Positions 1 to 5,266 of a stretch of 8,166 nt of DNA are shown piece after piece. Under the pieces are notes generated by a model. It was not told the origin of the DNA, did no database searches, and saw only the letters and a program-made list of their open reading frames with translations. The stretch covers positions 1 through 8,166 of the forward strand of contig JABMQV010000488.1 of assembly GCA_013203065.1 (NCBI GenBank), in the 5' to 3' direction. How positions within the stretch are numbered: the stretch's first letter is position 1; every line of letters starts with the position of its first letter. Both the position numbers and the translations under genes were made by a program. The DNA is from Desulfobacteraceae bacterium (lineage in GTDB: Bacteria > Desulfobacterota > DSM-4660 > Desulfatiglandales > Desulfatiglandaceae).

Positions 1-83
1 GGTCAAAGAAGGATTTTGATAAGGGTTTTTTCCATTTTGTGGTCCCGGAGGGGGTCAAGTTGGTGAAGGAGGGGAATCAGTGA
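1..83 (+). CDS. C-terminal end of a gene entering from the left; possibly a LolA-like lipoprotein carrier
   Basis: An open frame runs from the left edge to a TGA at 81-83 and shows 26 codons. The visible tail has alternating hydrophobic residues followed by a Pro-x-Gly-Val element (FHFVVPEGVKLV) and a short charged end. This resembles the last beta strand and PxGV element near the C-terminus of LolA, the periplasmic chaperone that carries lipoproteins to the outer membrane. That match is a pattern recalled from the family and rests on very few residues. The codons read like real coding sequence and the frame has no internal stop. The gene converges on the MoxR-like gene on the other strand, with 79 bases between the two stops. 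The remaining protein lies outside the window, so the function is a guess. Confidence 0.4.
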   Translation, partial: SKKDFDKGFFHFVVPEGVKLVKEGNQ

Positions 84-162
84 GCCATTACCCGTGAGAG
101 GAGCCGGCCCACCCGAAATGATCTTTTCCTTTCAGCTGACGAGAGTTATTCAATGGACCATC
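84..162. other. Convergent intergenic spacer, no clear terminator
   Basis: This is the 79-base gap between the stop of the left-edge gene and the stop of the MoxR-like gene. It contains a short GC-rich patch (GAGCCGGCCCACCCG, about 100-114) and a pyrimidine-rich stretch, but I could not draw a convincing hairpin followed by a T run on either strand. On the minus strand no reading frame beyond the MoxR stop is long enough to be a partner gene. Confidence 0.4.
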
Positions 163-1065
163 TCATCCGTGAAGATAGGCTGCCCGCTGGTCATGATCAG
201 TCCAGATCTCTTCCTTGAACTTCCCTATATCCTCCTGGTATTTCAGAATGCATCCCAGGGTCTCCATGGTCACTTCTTCGTCCAGAAAATGCCTCTGCAT
301 GGCCATGAGGGCCTGGGCCCAGTCCAAGGTCTCGGAGACCCCCGGTTTTTTTAAGAGATCCACAGTTCTGATCTTCTGCATAAAATTTGTCACCTGTTTG
401 GCAAAGCGGGATTCTATGCCGGGAAGCCGCGACATGATGATACGGTATTCCTTTTCAAACGATGGGTACTCGATCCAGTGATAGAGGCAGCGCCTCTTGA
501 GAGCGTCGTGGACATCCCGGGTACGATTGGAGGTGACAACCACCATGGGTTTCGTCTTTGCCTTGATGGTCCCTATTTCGGGGATCGTAATCTGAAAATC
601 AGAGAGGACTTCCAGCAGGAAGGCCTCAAATTCCTCATCAGACCGATCGATTTCATCAATAAGGAGGACAGGGGCCTTGTCTTCAGATCGCAGTATTGCC
701 TCAAGGAGGGGCCGTTTTATCAGGAATTTGGGGCTGTAAATAAGTTCTTCGATCGCTTCCTTTTCCTTTTGGCCCTGCTCCTCTAACCTTATGTGAAGGA
801 GCTGCTTGGGATAGTTCCACTCATACAGAGAGGTTGAAGCATCCAACCCTTCATAACACTGAAGCCTTATGAGCGCCGTATCGAATAGGCGCGACAAGAC
901 AATGGCCACCTCCGTCTTGCCGACGCCAGGTTCACCTTCCAGGAAAATCGGTTTCTCCAGGCGGTGAGAGAGGAAAAGGACCGTTGCCAAGGCCCGATCC
1001 GCGATGTATTGCGTCTGAGCCAGCTCTTCAACCACCTGATCAATGCCTTCAAAATGAGAATCCAA
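163..1065 (-). CDS. MoxR-family AAA+ ATPase (CoxD-like branch)
   Basis: MoxR-type AAA+ ATPases act as chaperones that assemble or activate metalloenzymes and other complexes, usually with a von Willebrand factor A (VWA) protein. The protein shows Walker A (GEPGVGKT, residues 44-51 from the chosen start), Walker B with LLIDEID, a sensor-1 strand ending TSNRT, and ALKRRCLYHWI, which is characteristic of the CoxD-like subgroup. The frame is open up to an ATG at 1164, but I prefer the TTG at 1065. It has AAAGGAG six bases upstream, starts just before the conserved region, and gives 300 residues, a usual size. The extra 33 residues upstream are Arg-rich and unlike the family. The gene is divergent from the 91-residue gene and convergent with the left-edge gene, so no VWA partner is adjacent. 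The family is certain, but the client is unknown. Confidence 0.92.
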   Translation of the reverse strand: MDSHFEGIDQVVEELAQTQYIADRALATVLFLSHRLEKPIFLEGEPGVGKTEVAIVLSRLFDTALIRLQCYEGLDASTSLYEWNYPKQLLHIRLEEQGQKEKEAIEELIYSPKFLIKRPLLEAILRSEDKAPVLLIDEIDRSDEEFEAFLLEVLSDFQITIPEIGTIKAKTKPMVVVTSNRTRDVHDALKRRCLYHWIEYPSFEKEYRIIMSRLPGIESRFAKQVTNFMQKIRTVDLLKKPGVSETLDWAQALMAMQRHFLDEEVTMETLGCILKYQEDIGKFKEEIWTDHDQRAAYLHG

Positions 1066-1071
1066 GAGAGT

Positions 1072-1078
1072 CTCCTTT
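1072..1078 (-). promoter_or_regulatory. Shine-Dalgarno deciding the TTG start of the MoxR gene
   Basis: On the minus strand AAAGGAG lies six bases before the TTG at 1065-1063. The in-frame ATG at 1164 lies inside the divergent promoter region, so the TTG is the more likely start. Confidence 0.75.
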
Positions 1079-1121
1079 CTAAGCCTAGAAAAAGGTCTGG
1101 CATATCGTGCCCACACCCTGT

Positions 1122-1150
1122 TTGAAAATAACCCTACTTTATGGTATAAG
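1122..1150 (+). promoter_or_regulatory. Sigma-70-type promoter for the 91-residue gene and dacB
   Basis: TTGAAA (1122-1127) and TATAAG (1145-1150) are separated by exactly 17 bases. Transcription would start near 1157 and leave a leader of about 28 bases before the ATG at 1185. It is the only good promoter-like element upstream of the gene pair, so it probably also serves dacB. Confidence 0.6.
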
Positions 1151-1164
1151 CGAAGCCCTATCAA
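1136..1164 (-). promoter_or_regulatory. Possible sigma-70-type promoter for the MoxR gene
   Basis: On the minus strand TTGATA (1164-1159) is separated by 17 bases from TAAAGT (1141-1136), about 70 bases upstream of the TTG start. The -35 element is good and the -10 is weak. It overlaps the plus-strand promoter of the 91-residue gene, so the two would compete for RNA polymerase. This rests on pattern matching only. Confidence 0.35.
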
Positions 1165-1184
1165 GATGATATTGGGAAATCACC

Positions 1185-1460
1185 ATGAAATCTACCAAGA
1201 AAAAAGGGGGAAACTCCCCTGAGCTGAAAGATCGATTGTCTCAACTGGAACAAGAGCTGGCCCAAAGGGGCATCCACCTCCACTATGACCTCCTGGAAGC
1301 AGCAGGGCTTAAACTCAAGGACGGGATCTGTCAGATAAGGGGAGAATACCACCTGTTCGTTGACAGGCGGAAGTCAAGTGCTGACAAGATCGAGATCCTC
1401 CGGGACTACCTCAACCACCCTCTTCCCGATGATATCTCCGAAGTTGATGAACAGGTCTAA
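1185..1460 (+). CDS. Conserved hypothetical protein, 91 residues
   Basis: I cannot assign a function. The protein begins with a Lys-rich stretch (residues 2-7), then a probable amphipathic helix or short coiled coil (about 13-28, heptad-like Leu at 14, 18, 21, 25). A compact core follows, with a GICQIRGEYHLFVDRRKS element at 47-64 and a helix at about 66-76. The end is acidic. There is no signal peptide or membrane segment, so it should be cytoplasmic. From memory, small proteins with a similar Gly-x-Cys-x-x-Arg-Gly-Glu ... Val-Asp-x-Arg-Lys pattern occur in several bacterial phyla without a described role. The ATG at 1185 is preceded only by a weak GGGAA. The stop is 42 bases before the preferred dacB start, suggesting an operon. 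It is divergent from the MoxR ATPase gene. Confidence 0.75.
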   Translation: MKSTKKKGGNSPELKDRLSQLEQELAQRGIHLHYDLLEAAGLKLKDGICQIRGEYHLFVDRRKSSADKIEILRDYLNHPLPDDISEVDEQV

Positions 1461-1502
1461 GAGCCAACCCCCCGGATGTCAATATCAGATCGGAAGAACA
1501 GA

Positions 1503-2738
1503 ATGACCTTCACCTTCAGGGTGCCTCAATCTTCGTGCTCTCCTACCGGCCTATTCGGGATCATAATCATCCTGATGGCGTATATCGTGTCTCATCCGGT
1601 CTCCCTATCCTATGGCGAAGATGATTTCCCCTGTACGGGCAACATCAAGGCCTCTGATGCCATTGTGGTTGCAGATCCCCACGGCCGGATTATCTACAAG
1701 AAAAATGAAACAAAAGGATGTATCCCTGCCTCCACGCTCAAGGTCTTGACTGCTCTTACGGCCCTCCATGCGCTTGGGCGGTCTTACAGGTTTCAAACAG
1801 AGTTCTATCTGGATCAAGACCGAAATCTAAAGGTAAAGGGGTATGGGGATCCCCTCTTGGTCTCGGAGGTCTGGGAAGATATTTCCCACGCCCTGGCAAA
1901 GAGGATACAGAATACGAATGATTTGATACTGGATGATACCTATTTTTCAAGAGATATAAGAATCCCCGGGCGGGGGCACTCAACAAACCCCTATGATGCA
2001 CCCGTAGGGGCCCTTAGCGCCAACTTCAATACGATCTTTTTTGACCGTGATCCCTACGGCAGGATTGTGTCGGCCGAATCGCAGACCCCGTTGACCCCCC
2101 TGGCACGCATGAAGATCAAATCCCTAAAATCGAAACGGGGCCGCTATACATTCACCCATAATCAGGGGGAGGCCTCACGTTATGCGGGCGAGCTTCTCAG
2201 ACATTTCTTGGAAGAGCGGGGGGTGGAAATCAAGGGAACTATCCGTCTTGGGGCGGTAAGGCCGAGAGACAGGCTCATCTACACCTACCGTTCCAGGTTC
2301 ACCCTGGAAGAGGCCCTCAAAAAAATGTTGGAATTTTCAAATAACTTTCTTGCAAATCAGATTTTTATTGCCCTTGGGGCTCACGCGTTTGGCCCCCCGG
2401 GGACCCTCACTAAAGGCGTCAAAGTGATCACAAACTACGCTAGAGAAGAATTTCATTTAGGTGATATTAGGGTCGTAGAAGGCTCAGGGATTTCCAGAAA
2501 GAACCGCCTCTCGGCCCTGGATATGCTGACCATATTAAAGCGATTCCAGCCCTATGGCCATCTCCTCAAGCGGAAAGGCAAGATCATTTATAAGACAGGG
2601 TCACTAAAGAGGATAAGGACACGCGCCGGATATATAGACGGTGGGTCTGAGGGACTCTACTCCTTTGTTATCTTTCTTAACCGGCCGGCTGGGGATATCG
2701 GTTCTCTCGTGGAGTGTATCAGGAATTCTCTCCCCTGA
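1503..2738 (+). CDS. dacB: D-alanyl-D-alanine carboxypeptidase/endopeptidase, peptidase family S13 (PBP4/DacB type)
   Basis: DacB-type enzymes trim or cut peptidoglycan peptides in the periplasm. All three penicillin-binding motifs are present, numbered from the 1503 start: SxxK (S77-T-L-K80), SxN (S279-N-N) and KTG (K364-T-G). Family signatures GYGDPLL and EGSGISRKNRLS are also seen. An N-terminal signal (a few basic residues, then a hydrophobic stretch GLFGIIIILMAYIV) indicates export. The ATG at 1503 is preferred over the in-frame ATG at 1476 because GGAAG sits six bases before it, while the earlier one has no ribosome site. The earlier start would add nine residues (420 in total). At 411 residues the protein is shorter than E. 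coli DacB (477), with reduced spacing both between SxxK and SxN and between SxN and KTG. Two Cys flank the segment before the active Ser (C44 and C73). It probably shares a transcript with the 91-residue gene upstream. Confidence 0.93.
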   Translation: MTFTFRVPQSSCSPTGLFGIIIILMAYIVSHPVSLSYGEDDFPCTGNIKASDAIVVADPHGRIIYKKNETKGCIPASTLKVLTALTALHALGRSYRFQTEFYLDQDRNLKVKGYGDPLLVSEVWEDISHALAKRIQNTNDLILDDTYFSRDIRIPGRGHSTNPYDAPVGALSANFNTIFFDRDPYGRIVSAESQTPLTPLARMKIKSLKSKRGRYTFTHNQGEASRYAGELLRHFLEERGVEIKGTIRLGAVRPRDRLIYTYRSRFTLEEALKKMLEFSNNFLANQIFIALGAHAFGPPGTLTKGVKVITNYAREEFHLGDIRVVEGSGISRKNRLSALDMLTILKRFQPYGHLLKRKGKIIYKTGSLKRIRTRAGYIDGGSEGLYSFVIFLNRPAGDIGSLVECIRNSLP

Positions 2739-2741
2739 AAC

Positions 2742-2766
2742 GGGGTCCTTTGAACCCCTATTTCTT
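2742..2766. terminator. Weak hairpin between convergent dacB and the zinc-ribbon gene
   Basis: GGGGT at 2742-2746 can pair with ACCCC at 2754-2758 across a seven-base loop. On the plus strand a T-rich TATTTCTT follows. The stem is only five pairs, so it is at best a modest intrinsic terminator. It overlaps the stop codon of the minus-strand gene and sits four bases after the dacB stop. Confidence 0.35.
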
Positions 2767-3036
2767 AAACAGCGCCTCCAGCGCCTTCTTTGCCTCCACC
2801 CTCCTGTCGCCTGGCCCGCCAGACGAACCCTTTAGGACATAGTATTCACAGGTATTTGCCCTTTGATTATCCGCAATCCGCTCGGCCATTACTTCCCGGC
2901 AATCATTGTAGGCATGGGGATCGTAAAATTTGCATTGAACGCAGCATCGGAGATCCCTGCCGCAATGGGTACAGGTGTCCCTTCTCATTACCTTGCCTTC
3001 AATGTTGAGCTTCTCTCCACAAAACGCACAGTTCAT
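2758..3036 (-). CDS. Small cysteine-rich zinc-ribbon-like protein, 92 residues
   Basis: The first two thirds are crowded with metal-ligand-like residues: C3-x-x-C6, C22-x-x-C25 (with H24), C32-x-x-C35 (with C31), then C46 and C63. This looks like one or two zinc ribbons. The middle holds a KFYDP ... NDCRE ... ERIADNQRANTCEYY pattern (residues 36-66). I recall this as a recurring but uncharacterised bacterial small-protein signature ending in a Cys-Asp/Glu-aromatic motif. The last 25 residues are Gly-rich then Lys/Glu/Ala-rich and probably disordered or helical. A strong ribosome site (AAGGAGG followed by AAG) lies before the ATG at 3036. There is no signal peptide. The gene is divergent from archease-rtcB with 68 bases between starts, and convergent with dacB. 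The function is unknown. Nucleic-acid or protein binding would be a guess from the fold only. Confidence 0.8.
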   Translation of the reverse strand: MNCAFCGEKLNIEGKVMRRDTCTHCGRDLRCCVQCKFYDPHAYNDCREVMAERIADNQRANTCEYYVLKGSSGGPGDRRVEAKKALEALFKK

Positions 3037-3069
3037 GGTTTATCTTCCTCCTTGGGTGATGCCGAAGTT

Positions 3070-3098
3070 TTGACAATTTACGTGCCAGCAGTTAGTAT
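3070..3098 (+). promoter_or_regulatory. Strong sigma-70-type promoter of the archease-rtcB operon
   Basis: A perfect TTGACA (3070-3075) is separated by 17 bases from TAGTAT (3093-3098). The -10 element matches four of six consensus bases. Transcription would be expected to start about seven bases after the -10, that is at or next to the archease ATG at 3105. I saw no ribosome site between the -10 and the ATG, which agrees with a leaderless transcript. No sigma-54-type element (GG-N10-GC) was seen here, unlike the E. coli rtcBA promoter. Confidence 0.65.
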
Positions 3099-3104
3099 TT
3101 CCCT

Positions 3105-3533
3105 ATGCAATCTCACAAGCCGGATTACACCCTCCTGGATCATACGGCAGATCTGGGCATGACAGTACGCGGCACCGATCTCAAAGACCTCTTTGAGGGA
3201 GCTGCCAGATCCATGTTGCGGGTCATGGTCAGGGATAGGCGTCCCGGCGATAGCACTGCCAAAAGGATCTCGGTCAGGGGGGAAGACCTGGCCGACCTTA
3301 TGGTTCGTTGGTTGGGTGAAATACTCTATCTTCTCGAAGGGGAAGAGGAGGTGGTCGTCGATGTTCAGATCGATACCATTTCCAAATCCCGCCTTGATGC
3401 TACCCTGAGGGTGTGCCCTTTTGATCCTGACTTACATGAGATGCTCTGTGAAATCAAAGCAGTGACCTACCATCAGATTGAAGTCGCCAAAAAGGCTCAT
3501 CGATGGGAGGCCAGGATCATCTTTGATTTGTAG
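3105..3533 (+). CDS. Archease, activator of the RNA ligase RtcB
   Basis: Archease promotes guanylylation and multiple turnover of RtcB. The 142-residue length equals that of well-studied archaeal archeases. Signature segments are LLDHTADLG near the N-terminus (D12, H13, D16), VRWLGEILYL in the middle, EIKAVTYH toward the end, and a C-terminal Asp-Leu. The N-terminal Asp and the penultimate Asp (D141) match the positions I recall as the metal site in the archaeal protein. The ATG at 3105 is the only choice: an in-frame TAG at 3093-3095 lies just upstream and the conserved motif begins by residue 11. It has no Shine-Dalgarno sequence and lies six bases after a promoter -10 element, so it is probably translated from a leaderless mRNA. 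The gene is followed after 46 bases by rtcB, its known partner, on the same strand. Confidence 0.95.
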   Translation: MQSHKPDYTLLDHTADLGMTVRGTDLKDLFEGAARSMLRVMVRDRRPGDSTAKRISVRGEDLADLMVRWLGEILYLLEGEEEVVVDVQIDTISKSRLDATLRVCPFDPDLHEMLCEIKAVTYHQIEVAKKAHRWEARIIFDL

Positions 3534-3572
3534 CAATAACCCCATCCTCTCGTCATGATCCAAATCAGGAGG
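3514..3572 (+). promoter_or_regulatory. rtcB ribosome site with possible overlapping hairpins
   Basis: AGGAGG at 3567-3572 lies seven bases before the rtcB GTG start and supports that start. Upstream, TGATTTG (3524-3530) is complementary to CAAATCA (3561-3567), whose last base is the first base of the ribosome site. GGATCAT (3514-3520) is complementary to ATGATCC (3555-3561). The two pairings share base 3561 and are arranged so that they cannot nest, so they would be alternatives. The ribosome site is clear; the folding is speculative. Confidence 0.45.
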
Positions 3573-3579
3573 TGGTCAC

Positions 3580-5025
3580 GTGGACATCAAATTAGAAAAA
3601 CTAGATGAAAACCGGTGGCTCATTCCAAAGACCGGTCCTATGCGGGTGCCCGGGCTGATCTTCTCGGACACCTCGTTGATCAAGACAGTCCTGGGGGATC
3701 AGAGCCTCACCCAGGTGGCCAATGTGGCCGCCCTGCCGGGAATAGTGGGCCACTCCCTGGCCATGCCCGACATACACTGGGGCTACGGTTTTCCCATTGG
3801 TGGCGTGGCCGCCTTTGATCTTGACGAAGGGATTGTCTCTCCTGGCGGTGTCGGCTACGATATCAATTGCGGCTGCCGACTGATGACGACCTTGCTCCTT
3901 GCCCATGAGATCCGGCCTCGAATCAAAGAGTTGGTCTCCGCCCTGTTCAAGAACATCCCAAGCGGTGTTGGCTCCACAGGGGGTGTTCATCTATCCAAAA
4001 GAGAGGAAGCCGACGTCGCCGTTAAAGGGGCTGCCTGGGCAGTGAGAAAGGGCTTTGGTTCTGCCCAGGACCTCGAAAGAACGGAGGACAACGGGACGAT
4101 GGAGGGGGCTGACCCCTCGGTGTTGAGCGACCGGGCCCTCAAGAGGGGCCGAAACCAGCTGGGTACCCTGGGTTCAGGGAATCACTTTGTGGAACTCCAG
4201 GTGGTTGATAAAATCTATGACCCGGACAAGGCCAGGGCCTATGATCTCTTCGAAGGCCAGCTCACCGTCATGATACACTCCGGTTCGAGGGGCTTTGGCC
4301 ACCAAATATGCGATGACTTCCTGAAGGAGATGACCAAGTCTACTCAAGAAGGCAAGTATCCTTTTGCTGTGCCCGACAGACAACTGGCCTGCGCCCCGGT
4401 GAATTCAGACCAGGGTCGCCGATATTTTGCGGCCATGGCATGCGCGGCCAATTACGCTTGGGCCAACAGGCAGGTCATCATGCACCAGGTCCATGAGACC
4501 CTCGGGAGTGCCCTTTCAATCACCCCGGGGGAGTTGGGGATGAAGCTCCTTTACGACGTCTGTCATAACATCGCCAAAAAAGAACAATACACAATAGAGG
4601 GAAACCCGATGATGCTCTGTGTGCATCGAAAGGGAGCCACACGTTCCCTGCCCCCCGGGCATACCCTCCTGCCCGATTGCTATCGCAGTGTTGGCCAACC
4701 CGTCTTGATTCCAGGGGATATGGGCACCTATTCATACGTGCTTGCGGGGGCCGAAAAGGCGATGGTTCGGAGTTTTGGATCAAGTTGTCATGGCGCAGGC
4801 CGTGTCCTGAGCCGCACGCAGGCTACAAAAATGGCAAAAGGTCGAGCAATTCATCGCGAGTTGGAAGATAAAGGAATCTATGTGCAATCCAGGGGCAAAA
4901 GGACCCTCAAGGAAGAAATGCCAGAGGCCTATAAAGACGTATCACAGATCGTTGAGGTAGTCCATGGAGCTGGACTGGCCCTCAAGGTCGCCCGGCTCAG
5001 GCCCTTGGGTGTTATCAAGGGCTGA
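3580..5025 (+). CDS. rtcB: RNA-splicing ligase RtcB
   Basis: RtcB joins RNA 3'-phosphate or 2',3'-cyclic-phosphate ends to 5'-hydroxyl ends using GTP and manganese, in tRNA splicing or RNA repair. The 481 residues match the size of Pyrococcus horikoshii RtcB. The catalytic set is complete: D94 and C97 in GGVGYDINCGCR, H202 in GTLGSGNHFVE, H233 in IHSGSRGFGHQ, H329 in CHNIAKKE, and the guanylylated His at H404 in SSCHGAGR. The C-terminus ends in the usual VHGAGL ... KVARLRPLGVIKG. The GTG at 3580 is supported by AGGAGG seven bases upstream and is close to the conserved N-terminus. The protein lacks a signal peptide and is cytosolic. It follows archease by 46 bases and probably shares its promoter. 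No RtcR-type regulator or RtcA cyclase is in the window, so regulation by RtcR is not indicated. Confidence 0.98.
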   Translation: MDIKLEKLDENRWLIPKTGPMRVPGLIFSDTSLIKTVLGDQSLTQVANVAALPGIVGHSLAMPDIHWGYGFPIGGVAAFDLDEGIVSPGGVGYDINCGCRLMTTLLLAHEIRPRIKELVSALFKNIPSGVGSTGGVHLSKREEADVAVKGAAWAVRKGFGSAQDLERTEDNGTMEGADPSVLSDRALKRGRNQLGTLGSGNHFVELQVVDKIYDPDKARAYDLFEGQLTVMIHSGSRGFGHQICDDFLKEMTKSTQEGKYPFAVPDRQLACAPVNSDQGRRYFAAMACAANYAWANRQVIMHQVHETLGSALSITPGELGMKLLYDVCHNIAKKEQYTIEGNPMMLCVHRKGATRSLPPGHTLLPDCYRSVGQPVLIPGDMGTYSYVLAGAEKAMVRSFGSSCHGAGRVLSRTQATKMAKGRAIHRELEDKGIYVQSRGKRTLKEEMPEAYKDVSQIVEVVHGAGLALKVARLRPLGVIKG

Positions 5026-5045
5026 AAACATCTTCGGCATATATT

Positions 5046-5074
5046 TTGGGCAAAGCCCTATAAAGAGATATACT
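5046..5074 (+). promoter_or_regulatory. Sigma-70-type promoter upstream of the nucleotidyltransferase gene
   Basis: TTGGGC (5046-5051) and TATACT (5069-5074) are separated by 17 bases. Transcription from here would leave an unusually long leader of about 185 bases before the TTG at 5267. The -10 element is very good (five of six), the -35 moderate. A small GGGCaaaGCCC inverted repeat (5048-5058) overlaps the -35 element. Confidence 0.5.
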
Positions 5075-5266
5075 GTTCAAGAAAACGTTTTTGGGTCCCT
5101 GTTCGGTTATGAGGTTGATTTTCAGGAGCTTTTCAATCGCAAATCGGCAATGGTAAATCCTATATATCCTCTTCTATTAACAGTTCGTGCAATCCTGGTC
5201 AATCAAAAAACACCCGAAAAGATGGTTTGTGCGGACAAGGGTAATCTTTAGAGAAACAGGAGAATC
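5075..5266 (+). other. Long leader or spacer before the nucleotidyltransferase gene
   Basis: About 190 bases lie between the predicted promoter and the next start. I see no convincing riboswitch fold, terminator or conserved small gene. Two short frames (about 15 codons from the ATG at 5109, 33 codons from the ATG at 5152 ending at 5251) lack ribosome sites. AGGAG at 5258-5262 is the ribosome site of the downstream gene, four bases before its TTG. An in-frame TAG at 5249-5251 rules out any earlier start for that gene. Confidence 0.4.

Noticed and set aside
478..786. 102-codon plus-strand frame opposite the MoxR gene
   Set aside because: It is the mirror of the Walker B and sensor region of the ATPase, not an independent gene.
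1066..1164. N-terminal extension of the MoxR protein to the ATG at 1164
   Set aside because: The 33 extra residues are Arg/aromatic-rich and unlike the family, the ATG lies within promoter elements, and the TTG at 1065 has a good ribosome site.
1153..1166. 14-base near repeat of 5053-5066 (AAGCCCTATCAAGA versus AAGCCCTATAAAGA), both beside promoters
   Set aside because: A 13-of-14 match between two sites is expected by chance several times in a window of this length, and the sites sit differently relative to their promoters.
3037..3130. Minus-strand promoter for the zinc-ribbon gene (TTGTGA ... TACTAA)
   Set aside because: The spacer would be only 15 bases and both elements are mediocre; other placements are no better, so I do not list it.
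3601..3990. 129-codon minus-strand frame opposite rtcB
   Set aside because: It lies wholly antisense to the conserved N-terminal part of RtcB, has no ribosome site, and its composition mirrors the codons of the real gene.
5020..5064. Possible rtcB terminator formed by GGGCT (5020-5024) with AGCCC (5054-5058), or by GGGCaaaGCCC
   Set aside because: Stems are only four or five pairs, and no T run follows; TATAAAG comes next instead.
4964..5251. 95-codon frame overlapping the end of rtcB and the following spacer
   Set aside because: It starts inside rtcB in another frame without a ribosome site, and the spacer part shows no recognisable protein. It is useful only because its stop excludes an upstream start of the next gene.
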